A stretch of 64,000 bases of DNA, taken from Alloalcanivorax balearicus MACL04. GTDB lineage: Bacteria > Pseudomonadota > Gammaproteobacteria > Pseudomonadales > Alcanivoracaceae. Location: positions 62,001-126,000 of the forward strand of contig NZ_ARXS01000001.1 in assembly GCF_025532145.1 (NCBI RefSeq). The letters run 5' to 3'. The notes beneath the pieces were generated by a model. The model was not told the DNA's origin and ran no database searches. It saw only the letters and a list, made by a program, of their open reading frames with translations. How positions within the stretch are numbered: the stretch's first letter is position 1; every line of letters starts with the position of its first letter. Positions 1-8,364 of this stretch are shown here, piece after piece. Position numbers and translations under genes: made by a program.

Positions 1-198
1 GGGCTTCTTCAGATCCAGCGCCAGGGAGCGCCGCCCCCGGGCCAGCACATCAAACCGGGCGGACCCGGGCTCGCCGCGGCCGGGGCGGTCGATACGGATC
101 ACCTCCGCCCCCATGTCCGCGAACATCATCGAGCAAAACGGGCCCGGCCCGATGCCCACCATCTCGATGATCTTCAAACCTTTCAGGGGTCCCGACAT
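1..198 (-). CDS. CaiB/BaiF CoA-transferase / alpha-methylacyl-CoA racemase family, N-terminal fragment
   Basis: The reverse strand reads an open frame from ATG at 198 to the window edge, 66 codons with no stop. The N-terminus ([16 protein letters not shown], then [19 protein letters not shown]) is the Rossmann-like start of class III CoA-transferases, which move CoA between acids or epimerise 2-methylacyl-CoA. The early GIGPGPFC form is commonest in the racemase branch. The catalytic Asp lies beyond the edge, so transferase and racemase cannot be told apart. A strong ribosome site (GGTGAGGAGG) precedes the ATG. A TCGTC-N6-GACGA dyad lies 67 bp upstream, linking the gene to the catabolic island on its right. 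Confidence 0.85.
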   Translation of the reverse strand, partial: MSGPLKGLKIIEMVGIGPGPFCSMMFADMGAEVIRIDRPGRGEPGSARFDVLARGRRSLALDLKKP

Positions 199-265
199 GC
201 TGTCCTCCTCACCAACCGCCATCATCAAAGGACATTCATGGTGCGGCCGGTTGAACAGGCGCGCA

Positions 266-281
266 TCGTCGAAAAGGACGA
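266..281. promoter_or_regulatory. TCGTC-N6-GACGA dyad, site 1 (upstream of the CaiB-type gene)
   Basis: Perfect 5-bp inverted repeat TCGTC/GACGA around GAAAAG, 67 bp upstream of the ATG at 198. It is the first of seven identical dyads in the first 17 kb. A weak -10-like stretch near 235 would put the centre around -44, as for an activator next to the -35 region; this is inferred. Confidence 0.6.
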
Positions 282-334
282 CTGATTGGCACGCCGGCAC
301 GCCTTATTCGCGAGCAAGTGGAATACCCTGGGCG

Positions 335-1210
335 TCACCCCCTCACGAGCGATGCCGCCATGGCTTCCCGCATGGCGGCATCAATCGGGGTGGGCCGCCG
401 CTGTTCGCGGTTCATCAACACCATCACGCTTTCGCAGAGGCCAACCAGAACATCGTTGACGCGGGCACCGCTGCGCACCCGGAACGAGCTGTTACCGAAA
501 CCGGCGATCCCGGTGGCCAGCGAGGCGCTGTGCAGGGGCGCCGGCCAGTCCAGGTAGTGGATATCAATGCGCGCCACCAGCAAGCCCAGGCCCGGCAAGC
601 GCATGGCATCCAGGGAACTGACCCGGGACTGTTCCAGATAACGGGCAATGGTCAGCTCCCCCAGACGGCGGTCAGTATCCTGATCGATAAAGCGCGGCTC
701 CAGCGGTGTCCGGCACGGGTACCCCAGATCCGTCTCGGGACCGGCCTCGAAATCCGGCAAGGGCGCCAGTTCCGGCACGTCCCCGAGCCGGGCGCTCAAG
801 GTGTCGAACATGGAGGCCGGCAAGGATTGCCATTGACCATCACGCCAGGCGCCCATCAGGCAGTCCTGTACGCTGGTGCATTCCCCGTTCTGGAACAGGG
901 CGATGGCGAAACGGCAGGTGGCCTTGTCCACCGCCACCAGCTTCACCGCGCACTGCACGTCGGTGAGGTAGTGGGTTTCCTCGAGAAACTGGGTGACGGT
1001 ACGGCGCGGACGCAACAGCACCTGATCGGAACACCAGATGTCCTCAGCACCCAGTACCTCCATCAGATAACGCAGGCGGCCCTCGGTATGGAAACTCTGC
1101 ACCGCCACGTTATTGACGTGCCGCTCCACATCCAGATGGAAAAACAGCGGCGTGATGGTGAATTGAAAATCGTAGGCTTCGGGGTCCCGTTGCCAGGGTT
1201 GTGTTTTCAC
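335..1210 (-). CDS. Acyl-CoA thioesterase-like (hot-dog fold) protein
   Basis: About 291 residues from a GTG at 1210 preceded by TTGGAG. The open frame extends to 1342, but that start would overlap the upstream hydratase. The first part (FFHLDVERHVNNVAVQSF and following) looks like the double hot-dog of 4HBT/acyl-ACP thioesterases, which hydrolyse acyl-CoA to free acid and CoA. A second similar half follows (RFIDQDTDRRLGELTIARYLEQSR). It is the last gene of the operon that starts with the phosphotransferase at 4847. It may release CoA from dead-end intermediates or act as a dehydratase-type hot-dog; the substrate is unknown. Confidence 0.65.
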   Translation of the reverse strand: MKTQPWQRDPEAYDFQFTITPLFFHLDVERHVNNVAVQSFHTEGRLRYLMEVLGAEDIWCSDQVLLRPRRTVTQFLEETHYLTDVQCAVKLVAVDKATCRFAIALFQNGECTSVQDCLMGAWRDGQWQSLPASMFDTLSARLGDVPELAPLPDFEAGPETDLGYPCRTPLEPRFIDQDTDRRLGELTIARYLEQSRVSSLDAMRLPGLGLLVARIDIHYLDWPAPLHSASLATGIAGFGNSSFRVRSGARVNDVLVGLCESVMVLMNREQRRPTPIDAAMREAMAASLVRG

Positions 1211-1283
1211 GTGGTGTGACTCCAACCGGAGAAAGGGATAGAGGAACGATGCCGACCGTGCCGGCATCGTCACCGGCGGTGAA

Positions 1284-2075
1284 TCAATCGAAGTTCGGCC
1301 TGCGCTTTTCCAGAAAGGCCTGGACGCCTTCCTGGAAGGCATCGCTATCGATCAATCGCTGTTGTCCCTGGGTTTCCAACTCCATTTGCTGATCCAGGGT
1401 GTTGTGCTGGGCGGCGTCCAGGGCGCGGCGGGCTTCCAGGGCAGCGCCCCGGGGCAAGGCCGCCAGGCGCGTGGCCAGCTCGCGGCTGGTCTGTTCCAGT
1501 GCCTCGTCATCACAGCAGCCCCAGATCATACCCCAGCGCTCCGCCTGCTCCGAAGGGATGCGTTCCCCCAGCAGAGTGGCCCCCATGGCACGGGCGGAGC
1601 CGGCCAGACGCGGCAGGTGCCAGGTGGCGCCCAGGTCCGGCAGGATGCCCAGGGTGGGAATAAAAGGGAACAGAAAATAAGCGGAACGCGCCGCCACCAC
1701 CACGTCTCCGGCCAGCGCCAGGCTGGCCCCCGCCCCCGCCGCCGCGCCATTCACCGCGGACACCACCGGTACCCGGCAGCGGCGCAGTGCCTGAATCAGG
1801 GGCACCGAGGTTTCCCGCATCATTCGCGCCACTCGCGTGCCCACCGACTCGTCGCTGGCCGGCGCCATGGTGCCCAGATCAGCGCCGGAGCAGAAGGCCC
1901 GGCCGCTACCGGTGACAATCAGGGCGCGCACGCTGTCGTCCTGTTCAATGGCCGCCAGGGCGTGGAGCATTTCCTTTTGCAGTTCCGTCGCCAGCGCATT
2001 CATGGTTTTCGGGCGATGCAGACTCAGCACCGCGATGGCGCCGTCCCGTTGCAGTTGGATCGAGTTGTATTCCAT
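1284..2075 (-). CDS. Enoyl-CoA hydratase/isomerase family protein (PaaG-like active site)
   Basis: A 263-residue crotonase-fold protein starting at ATG 2075 behind AAGGAAACAGCC. Oxyanion-hole motifs are FCSGADLG (about 61-68) and NGAAAGAG (109-116). The usual second catalytic Glu is replaced by Asp in GILPDLGATW (D147). That pattern is known from PaaG-type isomerases and differs from the two-Glu hydratases, so double-bond isomerisation is at least as likely as hydration. It sits 10 bp after the acyl-CoA dehydrogenase stop in the same operon, consistent with processing that enzyme's product. Confidence 0.85.
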   Translation of the reverse strand: MEYNSIQLQRDGAIAVLSLHRPKTMNALATELQKEMLHALAAIEQDDSVRALIVTGSGRAFCSGADLGTMAPASDESVGTRVARMMRETSVPLIQALRRCRVPVVSAVNGAAAGAGASLALAGDVVVAARSAYFLFPFIPTLGILPDLGATWHLPRLAGSARAMGATLLGERIPSEQAERWGMIWGCCDDEALEQTSRELATRLAALPRGAALEARRALDAAQHNTLDQQMELETQGQQRLIDSDAFQEGVQAFLEKRRPNFD

Positions 2076-2085
2076 GGCTGTTTCC

Positions 2086-3372
2086 TTATTCGTCCCGCCA
2101 GCGGTTCGGTCCCAGATAGCCGAACAGATAAGCGGCGATCTTGCGCATCTGGATTTCCTCCGCCCCTTCGGTGATCCGATAGCGGCGGTGGTGCCGGTAA
2201 ATATGTTCGAACGGCTTATGCCGGGAATAGCCCATGCCGCCGTGGACCTGCATGGCACGATCCGCCGCCTCGCAACACAGGCGATTGGCCCAGAAATTAC
2301 ACATCGACACTTTGTCGGAGAGTTGCTTCTCCACTTCCACCTTTGGCAACTGGTCCATCTGCCAGGCGGTATGGCGAATCAGCAACCGCAGCATTTCCGT
2401 CTGGGTATGCAGTTCCACCATCGGGAATTGAATGCCCTGATTCTTCGCCAGTGCTTCCCCGAACGGTTTGCGGTCGCGAGCATACCGCACACTTTCCTGA
2501 ATGCAGAACACTGCCGCGCCGAGACTGGAAGCGGCCTGCCGGATGCGATTTTCGTGAACGAAATGCTGGGCCAGCGCCAGGCCGTTGCCCTCTTCGCCAA
2601 ACAGCGTGTCCGCCGACACCCAGACATCGGTGAAACTGATGCGCGGATGGTCGGTGGGCATGTTGAAGGTCCACAGGTACTCCTCCACCTTCAACCCTGG
2701 GGTGTCCGAGGGCACCAGCAGGGCGGTGATGCCTTTGGCGTCGCCGTCCTTGCCACTTGTACGGGCGAACGTCAGGCAGTGAGTGGACGTGTGCATGCCG
2801 GTGATCCACATCTTCTCGCCATTGATCAGCCAGCCGTCGACGCCGTCCCGCTGTTGTCTCACCGCCCGGGTTTCCATATGGGTGGCGTCGGAGCCGTGAT
2901 TGGGTTCGGTAAGACCGAAGGACAGCTTCAATTCCCCGCTGAGCATGCCGTGGATAAAAGTGTCGCTTTGCTCGGCGGTGCCGAAATCCCGGAACATCAG
3001 AACGAAGGGGTTGTTGGCGACGATGGAGTGCTCGTTCTGCAGATCGTTGTGCAGACCGAGACCTTTTGCCGCCAGATGCTCGCGAATGACCGTCATCGCC
3101 AGATGGGAACCATCCTGGCCGCCGTATTGTTTCGGCAAAGGGAAACGCCAATGGCCGGCTTTGTCCGCACGCCGACGGGCTTCCATCAGCAGCGCTTCCC
3201 ACTCTTCCCTGGGCAGACCGCCATTGTCAAAGTCGGTGCGCGCCCATTCCCGGCGGTGGTCAAAGAAACGAATGTTGTCGTCCTGATTCTCCAGCGGTTT
3301 GATTTCCGCTTCGATGAACGTGTCCAGCTCTTCCAGGTAGGCGGTCAATTCCGCCGGCAGATTGAAATCCAT
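2086..3372 (-). CDS. Acyl-CoA dehydrogenase family protein (LvaC / ACAD10-11-like)
   Basis: 428 residues, starting behind a very strong AAGGAGGG site. It has the full acyl-CoA dehydrogenase layout: helical N-domain, FAD-contact motif LTEPNHGSDA (154-163), beta domain to about 250, and C-terminal helices with QVHGGMGYS (375-383). An acidic residue lies in RITEGAEEIQ (E402), the position of the catalytic Glu in MCAD-type enzymes, so classical alpha,beta-dehydrogenation is possible. The order phosphotransferase, DUF6285, ACAD instead suggests an LvaC/ACAD11-type role, where 4-phosphoacyl-CoA loses phosphate to give an enoyl-CoA. That role is inferred from gene order. Confidence 0.9.
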   Translation of the reverse strand: MDFNLPAELTAYLEELDTFIEAEIKPLENQDDNIRFFDHRREWARTDFDNGGLPREEWEALLMEARRRADKAGHWRFPLPKQYGGQDGSHLAMTVIREHLAAKGLGLHNDLQNEHSIVANNPFVLMFRDFGTAEQSDTFIHGMLSGELKLSFGLTEPNHGSDATHMETRAVRQQRDGVDGWLINGEKMWITGMHTSTHCLTFARTSGKDGDAKGITALLVPSDTPGLKVEEYLWTFNMPTDHPRISFTDVWVSADTLFGEEGNGLALAQHFVHENRIRQAASSLGAAVFCIQESVRYARDRKPFGEALAKNQGIQFPMVELHTQTEMLRLLIRHTAWQMDQLPKVEVEKQLSDKVSMCNFWANRLCCEAADRAMQVHGGMGYSRHKPFEHIYRHHRRYRITEGAEEIQMRKIAAYLFGYLGPNRWRDE

Positions 3373-3436
3373 CGCACCCTCCTTATGTGGGGTTTGTGGG
3401 GTGGCTCCTGTACGGGCCCGCCGCCATCAGCGCACA

Positions 3437-3808
3437 TCAACTGTCCAGCGCGTTGAGGTAGCCGGAGTAACGGGGCTGGTCCACCGCCACCTTGTGCAAG
3501 GTGACGAACCAGAGAAAATCGGCCAGCCCCGGGGTATCCAGAGTAAATTCGCCGTTGGCGATGCCCTCGCAAAGCCGTTCGGTCAACAGCCGGGTATCGC
3601 CGTCCTCGCCGAGCAGGTCACGCAGCCGTTGCTGCTCCTCCTCGGCGATGCTCTCCGGCTGCGTCAATTGCCGCTGGACCATATCCACCACATTGGCGGC
3701 CACCCGTACCCGGAACGCCAGGCCATTACTGACCGCCGGCATCACTTCACGGCGCAGAAATTCCGACACCACGGCCAGCAGATCGGGGTCCTTGGGCAAA
3801 TCTTGCAT
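3437..3808 (-). CDS. DUF6285 domain protein (LvaB-like accessory)
   Basis: A 123-residue acidic, helical protein behind GAGGAGCGATCA. It has no signal peptide or membrane segment. Its composition (PKDPDLLAVVSEFLRREVMP at the start, LCEGIANGEFTLDTPGLADF near the end) fits the DUF6285 family, which is typically encoded next to APH-like kinases and ACADs. In the levulinate pathway the small LvaB protein is needed by the kinase LvaA, and the matching gene order here suggests the same partner role. No catalytic motif is visible. Confidence 0.7.
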   Translation of the reverse strand: MQDLPKDPDLLAVVSEFLRREVMPAVSNGLAFRVRVAANVVDMVQRQLTQPESIAEEEQQRLRDLLGEDGDTRLLTERLCEGIANGEFTLDTPGLADFLWFVTLHKVAVDQPRYSGYLNALDS

Positions 3809-3830
3809 TGATCGCTCCTCGAACAGGCGC

Positions 3831-4847
3831 TCAGCGCGCCAACAGGGTCAACAGATCTATTTCGGCTTCCGAAGCGCGACGGCCAATGGCGCCCCGCTCC
3901 ACGGTGCGGTCGGTGCCACTGATAAACGCCTGGGCCATCTTCTGGCAGATCACACCCCATTTAAGAACACCGAACACTTCCCAGAACGCCACCCGACGCG
4001 GATCCACCCGGCGGCCACTGGCTTCCTGGTAGCCCTGGAACAGTTCCTCCCGGGTGCCGAAGCCACCCACCGGCAGAGCGCTGTTACCGAAGCGCCAGGA
4101 GTTGACGCATATCCAGCCCAGATCCGCCATCGGATCACCGAGATAGGAAAGCTCCCAGTCCAGCACGACACGCAGGCCGTTGCGGTCCACCATCAGATTG
4201 CCGTTACGGAAATCACCGTGAACCAGGCAGGGTTCCGCCGGCTCGGCGGGCAGGTTGTCACGCAACCACCGGAACGCCAGCTCGAACACCGGACGCGGTT
4301 CGCCGCAGGCCTGGTAGCGCTGGTAGTAGGTGTCGATCAATTGTTCGGCGGTGCGCTGACGCAGGAACGAAACTTTGTCCAACGGCACCTGATGAATACC
4401 GGCCATCACTTGTCCGCATTGCCGCGCCAGCACCGAGCGGGCATTGCTATAAGCTTCGTCACGCAGAATCCGTTGCGGCAGGGTTTCCCCATCGACCCGG
4501 CGCATGATGTACCCCACGCCGAGGTCATCCTCTTCCCTCAACTCGTAACGCACGATGGGAACCGGCACATCGTGACGCAGCACTTCCCGCAACAGGCGCG
4601 CTTCCTGGTCCATGGTCAGCGTGGTGGAATCGGAGCCGTTCATGGGACTGGCGATTCTCAGAATCAGCGGCTCCACATCATCGTCGCTGACCAAATTGAA
4701 CGACCACATCTGCTGGCTGGCACCGCCGGTCAGACGGGTCAGTTTGTCAATCGCGGCACCGGGTAGCAGACGCGAGGACAACGCCTGCAACGCCTTACCC
4801 ACGTTTTCTTGGTTTAACTCCATGAGATCCCCATGCTGGCTGCTCAT
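3831..4847 (-). CDS. Aminoglycoside-phosphotransferase-fold kinase (LvaA / ACAD10-11 kinase-like)
   Basis: 338 residues with an APH/choline-kinase fold. The catalytic loop is HGDFRNGN (210-217) and the metal site is VLDWE (D230), followed by GDPMADLGW. Proteins of this group beside ACAD genes phosphorylate the 4-hydroxyl of 4-hydroxyacyl-CoA rather than antibiotics. It is the first gene of a five-gene minus-strand operon: kinase, DUF6285, ACAD, enoyl-CoA hydratase/isomerase, thioesterase-like. An alternative start at 4823 (MELNQENV), preceded by GGGGATCTC, is equally credible. A TCGTC-N6-GACGA dyad lies 92 bp upstream. Confidence 0.85.
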   Translation of the reverse strand: MSSQHGDLMELNQENVGKALQALSSRLLPGAAIDKLTRLTGGASQQMWSFNLVSDDDVEPLILRIASPMNGSDSTTLTMDQEARLLREVLRHDVPVPIVRYELREEDDLGVGYIMRRVDGETLPQRILRDEAYSNARSVLARQCGQVMAGIHQVPLDKVSFLRQRTAEQLIDTYYQRYQACGEPRPVFELAFRWLRDNLPAEPAEPCLVHGDFRNGNLMVDRNGLRVVLDWELSYLGDPMADLGWICVNSWRFGNSALPVGGFGTREELFQGYQEASGRRVDPRRVAFWEVFGVLKWGVICQKMAQAFISGTDRTVERGAIGRRASEAEIDLLTLLAR

Positions 4848-4939
4848 TGGGTCCGCGACCCCGGTTCAGCCGCCACCGGGACTCAGGCTCCGGCGGCGGA
4901 AAGCTTAAAAATTCTAGGAACCCGCCAGCCGGATTAACG

Positions 4940-4955
4940 TCGTCGAATCAGACGA
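4940..4955. promoter_or_regulatory. TCGTC-N6-GACGA dyad, site 2 (upstream of the kinase operon)
   Basis: TCGTC-GAATCA-GACGA, 92 bp before the start at 4847. On the minus strand a TAGAAT -10-like box lies about 30 bp downstream, which would put the dyad centre near -47. The -10 call is by eye. Confidence 0.6.
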
Positions 4956-4968
4956 TTTGCTGAGTCGC

Positions 4969-5736
4969 TTATTTCTTCGACTTCGCTTTAAAGGCTTCCA
5001 CCGCCGCTTTCGATTCCGGGCTGGCAATGCAACGGTGCTGCGCCACCGCTTCCTGCTGATAGGTTTCCGCGTAACTGCTGGTAGCCGCCGCGCGCAGCAA
5101 TCGCTTGGCTTCGGCGGTGGCCAGCGGGGAGCGTTGCGCCAGTTGGCCGCCCCATTCCAATGCCCGCTCTTCCAGTTGATCCACCGGCAGAACCTGGTTG
5201 GCAATACCCAGTGCCAGGCAACGCTGTGAGTCCAGACTGCCGCCCTCGACAATCAGTTGGAAAGCACGCTGATAGCCCAGATGCTGATAGAGGAACCAGG
5301 TGGCACCGCCGTCAGGGACCAGCCCGATGTGGCTGAACGCCATGTAAATCCGGGCTTCCTCCGCCATCAACACCAGATCGCAGGCCATCAGCACCGCCGC
5401 GCCGACGCCGGCGGCGACACCGGGCGCCATACCGATGACCGGCAGCGGCATGGCGGAGATTTTCTCCAGTAACGGCCGATAACCATCCAGCAGGGTTTCA
5501 ATCACACTCGGCTTGTTCTCCGGCGACTCCATCAAATCGGCGCCGGCGGAAAAGGCGCGGCCGGTGGAGCCGAGCACCACCACTTTGACGCGGTCGTCCT
5601 GTTCCGCCTCGTTGAGGGCGGCCAACAGGGCTTCGCGCAGAGGGATATTGAAGGCGTTAAGGGCGTCCGGGCGGTTCATCTTGACGATCGCCACGGCCCC
5701 GTTCACCCGATAATCGACAAGCGCTTCGCTGGTCAT
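4969..5736 (-). CDS. Enoyl-CoA hydratase/isomerase family protein
   Basis: 255 residues from ATG 5736 behind an ideal AAGGAGTCACC site; the longer frame to 6213 is not coding. Crotonase motifs are FSAGADLME (about 62-70) and PGVAAGVGA (105-113). As in the 1284-2075 paralogue, the second acid is Asp (D142 in GLVPDGGATW), suggesting isomerase-like or relaxed chemistry. It is divergent from the SDR gene at 5900, with two TCGTC-N6-GACGA dyads in the shared promoter region. It appears monocistronic, separated by about 120 bp from the kinase operon. Confidence 0.85.
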   Translation of the reverse strand: MTSEALVDYRVNGAVAIVKMNRPDALNAFNIPLREALLAALNEAEQDDRVKVVVLGSTGRAFSAGADLMESPENKPSVIETLLDGYRPLLEKISAMPLPVIGMAPGVAAGVGAAVLMACDLVLMAEEARIYMAFSHIGLVPDGGATWFLYQHLGYQRAFQLIVEGGSLDSQRCLALGIANQVLPVDQLEERALEWGGQLAQRSPLATAEAKRLLRAAATSSYAETYQQEAVAQHRCIASPESKAAVEAFKAKSKK

Positions 5737-5799
5737 GGTGACTCCTTGCAGGCCAATGAGGTGGCTCCGCATGATCGTTGGGAACCCCCTCCGCGGGCG

Positions 5800-5815
5800 T
5801 CGTCCGAAAAGACGA
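5800..5815. promoter_or_regulatory. TCGTC-N6-GACGA dyad, site 3 (left half of a tandem pair)
   Basis: TCGTC-CGAAAA-GACGA, 63 bp upstream of the divergent minus-strand hydratase start. A second dyad starts two bases after this one ends, so two dimers could bind side by side between the divergent genes. Confidence 0.6.
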
Positions 5816-5816
5816 T

Positions 5817-5832
5817 TCGTCCTAACCGACGA
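5817..5832. promoter_or_regulatory. TCGTC-N6-GACGA dyad, site 4 (right half of a tandem pair)
   Basis: TCGTC-CTAACC-GACGA, 67 bp upstream of the plus-strand SDR start at 5900. The core is the least A-rich of the seven sites but both arms are perfect. Together with site 3 it gives each divergent promoter its own dyad. Confidence 0.6.
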
Positions 5833-5899
5833 TTGCCGCTTTTCACCCGGGTCGTGAATCTGTATCTCCCATGCACAGCACAGCAGAGAAGGCCCAGCC

Positions 5900-6703
5900 A
5901 TGAGCGAACAGCCCGTACGTACCGTCCAAGCCCTTTTCGATCTCACCGGCAAAACCGCCCTGGTCACCGGCGGCTCGCGCGGTCTCGGTCTGCAGATGGC
6001 GGAGGCGCTGGGCGAAGCCGGGGCCCGCGTGGCGATCAGTGCCCGCAAGGTCAAGGAACTGGAAGAAGCCGCCGAGCATCTGCGCCAGCGCGGCGTCGAA
6101 GTGCTGCTGTTACCGGCTGATCTTTCCCAAGAGGCGCATGTGCTGAGCCTGGCGGAACAGGCGGTCAAGGAACTCGGCCAGGTGGACATCCTGGTCAACA
6201 ACGCCGGCGCCACTTGGGGAGCCCCGGCGGAGGACTATCCCATGGACGGCTGGGACAAGGTGATGACCCTCAATGTGCGCAACCTGTTCCTGCTGACCCG
6301 GGAGATCGGCCGCCTGAGCATGATCCCGCGCCGTTACGGCCGTATCGTCAATATTGCTTCCAATGCCGCGCTCGGCGGCAACCGCGATCTGATGCAGGCG
6401 GTGGGCTACAGCACCAGCAAAGGCGCGGTGGTCACCTTCACCCGGGCGCTGGCGGCGGAATGGGGTGCTTACAATATTACCGTCAATGCCATCGGCCCAG
6501 GGGTGTTCCCGAGCAAGATGTCCCGCTACCTTAGTGAGCGGCACGGCGACGAAGGCCTGGCACGGCGGGTTCCCCTCAATCAGATCGGTGACGAGGAAGG
6601 GCTCAAAGGCGTGGCGCTTTTGTTTGCTTCGGACGCCGGCAAGCACACTACCGGCCAGTTTTTGCTGGTGGACGGCGGCGCTTCCGCGATGATCGCGGGC
6701 TGA
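5900..6703 (+). CDS. Short-chain dehydrogenase/reductase (SDR)
   Basis: 267-residue classical SDR: cofactor motif TGGSRGLG (23-30), NNAG (100-103), catalytic Ser154, Tyr170 and Lys174 (YSTSK). It ends with the usual dimer motif LLVDGGASA. It oxidises or reduces a hydroxyl/keto group with NAD(P). In this setting it could act on a 3- or 4-hydroxyacyl-CoA, like LvaD of the levulinate pathway, but the substrate is not readable from sequence. It heads a plus-strand operon with a hydratase and a nitroreductase. Confidence 0.9.
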   Translation: MSEQPVRTVQALFDLTGKTALVTGGSRGLGLQMAEALGEAGARVAISARKVKELEEAAEHLRQRGVEVLLLPADLSQEAHVLSLAEQAVKELGQVDILVNNAGATWGAPAEDYPMDGWDKVMTLNVRNLFLLTREIGRLSMIPRRYGRIVNIASNAALGGNRDLMQAVGYSTSKGAVVTFTRALAAEWGAYNITVNAIGPGVFPSKMSRYLSERHGDEGLARRVPLNQIGDEEGLKGVALLFASDAGKHTTGQFLLVDGGASAMIAG

Positions 6704-6753
6704 TCGTCTTTTCTTTATTTCTTACTTTTTTTATTGAGTAATTGGGAGTCACC

Positions 6754-7635
6754 ATGGAAATTCCTTCCTTTCAAACTCTGGAACTGACCGTCGATGACGG
6801 TATCGCCACCCTTTACCTCAATCGCCCGGATCGCATGAACGCCTTTACCCGGGAGATGAAGGACGAGCTGATCGCCGCCTTTGACTTCACCGACGCCACT
6901 GACGAAGTGCGCGCGGTGATCGTCACCGGCAAGGGCCGCGCCTTCTGCGCCGGCGCGGATCTGGCCTCCGGCGGAGACACCTTCGACTACAAGAAGCGTG
7001 GCGGCGAAGGCGCCAACCCGGACGACGCTCACCGTGACGGCGGTGGCCAGGTGGCCCTGCGCATCTACCGCAGTCTGAAGCCGGTGATCGCCGCCGTTAA
7101 CGGCGCCGCGGTGGGGGTCGGGATTACCATGCAACTGCCCATGGACGTGCGGCTCGCCGCCGAAAACGCCCGTTTTGGCTTTGTCTTCTCCAAACGAGGC
7201 ATCGTCAACGAGGCGGCGTCTTCCTGGTTCCTGAGCCGGGTGGTGGGTATTTCCTCGGCGCTGGAATGGTGCTTCACCGGCCGGGTTTTCAACGCTCAGG
7301 AGGCCAAGGAGCGTGGCCTGGTGCGTTCCGTGCATCCCGCCGACGAGCTGTACGACGAGGCGGTAAAACTGGCTCGCGAGTTCGCCGACCAGACCTCCGC
7401 CGTCTCCATCGCCGCCATGCGGCAAATGATCTGGCGCATGGCCGGTGCTTCCCACCCCATGGAAGCCCACCGCCTGGACAGCGCGACGATGAAATCCCGG
7501 GGCGGTTCCAACGACGTGCGCGAAGGGGTCAATTCGTTCCTGGAGAAACGCCCGGCGCAGTTCCCCGACCGCGTCTCCACCGACATGCCGGACTGCTTCG
7601 AATGGCAGAGCGAACCGCCGTTTAAGGCCATTTAA
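6754..7635 (+). CDS. Enoyl-CoA hydratase/isomerase family protein
   Basis: 293 residues from ATG 6754 behind GGGAGTCACC; an in-frame TTG at 6742 is an unlikely start. Crotonase motifs are FCAGADLA (64-71) and NGAAVGVG (116-123). A catalytic Glu is present in GIVNEAASSW (E153), unlike the Asp-type paralogues to the left. An extra loop after the oxyanion motif (rich in Gly and Lys, about 72-98) and a longer C-terminus group it with the 39355-40224 gene. It is 50 bp after the SDR and 13 bp before the nitroreductase, so probably one transcript. Confidence 0.87.
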   Translation: MEIPSFQTLELTVDDGIATLYLNRPDRMNAFTREMKDELIAAFDFTDATDEVRAVIVTGKGRAFCAGADLASGGDTFDYKKRGGEGANPDDAHRDGGGQVALRIYRSLKPVIAAVNGAAVGVGITMQLPMDVRLAAENARFGFVFSKRGIVNEAASSWFLSRVVGISSALEWCFTGRVFNAQEAKERGLVRSVHPADELYDEAVKLAREFADQTSAVSIAAMRQMIWRMAGASHPMEAHRLDSATMKSRGGSNDVREGVNSFLEKRPAQFPDRVSTDMPDCFEWQSEPPFKAI

Positions 7636-7648
7636 GGAGGGAGGCCCG

Positions 7649-8335
7649 ATGACCGATGCCGCCAAGACCGTCAGTGAGGCGCTGGAATCCCGGCGCTCGA
7701 TCCGCGCTTTTCAGGATCGTCCGGTGGACGGCGCCCTGTTGCGCGCCATTCTGGAAAAAGCCAGCCGGGCCCCGTCCGGAGGCAATCTGCAACCCTGGCA
7801 TCTTTATGTGGTGGGGGGCGAGCGCCTGGACCAGTTCAAGGCGATTATGCGTGAGCGCCTGCAAGACTCGCCCGGCGGGGAAAACAGGGAGTACGACGTC
7901 TATCCCCCGAACCTGATCGCCCCCTACCGGGACCGGCGTTTTCAGGTCGGCGAGGACATGTATGGCCTGCTCGGCATTCCCCGCGACGACAAGGCGGCAC
8001 GGTTACGCTGGTTCGCCAACAACTTCCAGTTCTTCGGCGCGCCGGTGGCTCTGTTTTGCTATGTGCACCGCACCATGGGGCCGCCGCAATGGTCGGATCT
8101 GGGCATGTATCTGCAATCGGTGATGCTGCTGCTGCGCGAGGCCGGTCTGGACAGTTGCCCGCAGGAGTGCTGGTCGCTGTACCCGCAAACCCTGGGCGAA
8201 TTCCTCCAGGCGCCGGACGAGTGGATGCTGTTCACCGGCATGTCCATTGGTTATCGGGAGGAGAACGCGGAAGTGAATCAGCTGCGCGCCAAACGGGCGC
8301 CACTGGATGAGATCGCGGAATTCCACGGCCTCTGA
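7649..8335 (+). CDS. Nitroreductase family FMN oxidoreductase
   Basis: 228 residues with the family start SRRSIRAFQDRPV (14-26), which binds FMN phosphate, and the SRAPSGGNLQPWH motif (about 39-51). These enzymes transfer hydride from NAD(P)H to nitro groups, quinones or enoates. A strong AAGGAGGGAGG site precedes the ATG. As the last gene of the SDR operon it may reduce a conjugated intermediate of the pathway; that is inference. Confidence 0.87.
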   Translation: MTDAAKTVSEALESRRSIRAFQDRPVDGALLRAILEKASRAPSGGNLQPWHLYVVGGERLDQFKAIMRERLQDSPGGENREYDVYPPNLIAPYRDRRFQVGEDMYGLLGIPRDDKAARLRWFANNFQFFGAPVALFCYVHRTMGPPQWSDLGMYLQSVMLLLREAGLDSCPQECWSLYPQTLGEFLQAPDEWMLFTGMSIGYREENAEVNQLRAKRAPLDEIAEFHGL

Positions 8336-8337
8336 TC

Positions 8338-8359
8338 AGGAGGGGCCCACGCCCCTCCT
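8338..8359. terminator. GC-rich hairpin between convergent genes
   Basis: A 9-bp stem (AGGAGGGGC / GCCCCTCCT) with a 4-base loop lies between the convergent nitroreductase and Lrp-type genes. Only a short T-containing tract follows, so it may stop transcription weakly or act with Rho. Confidence 0.5.
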
Positions 8360-8364
8360 TCCCA

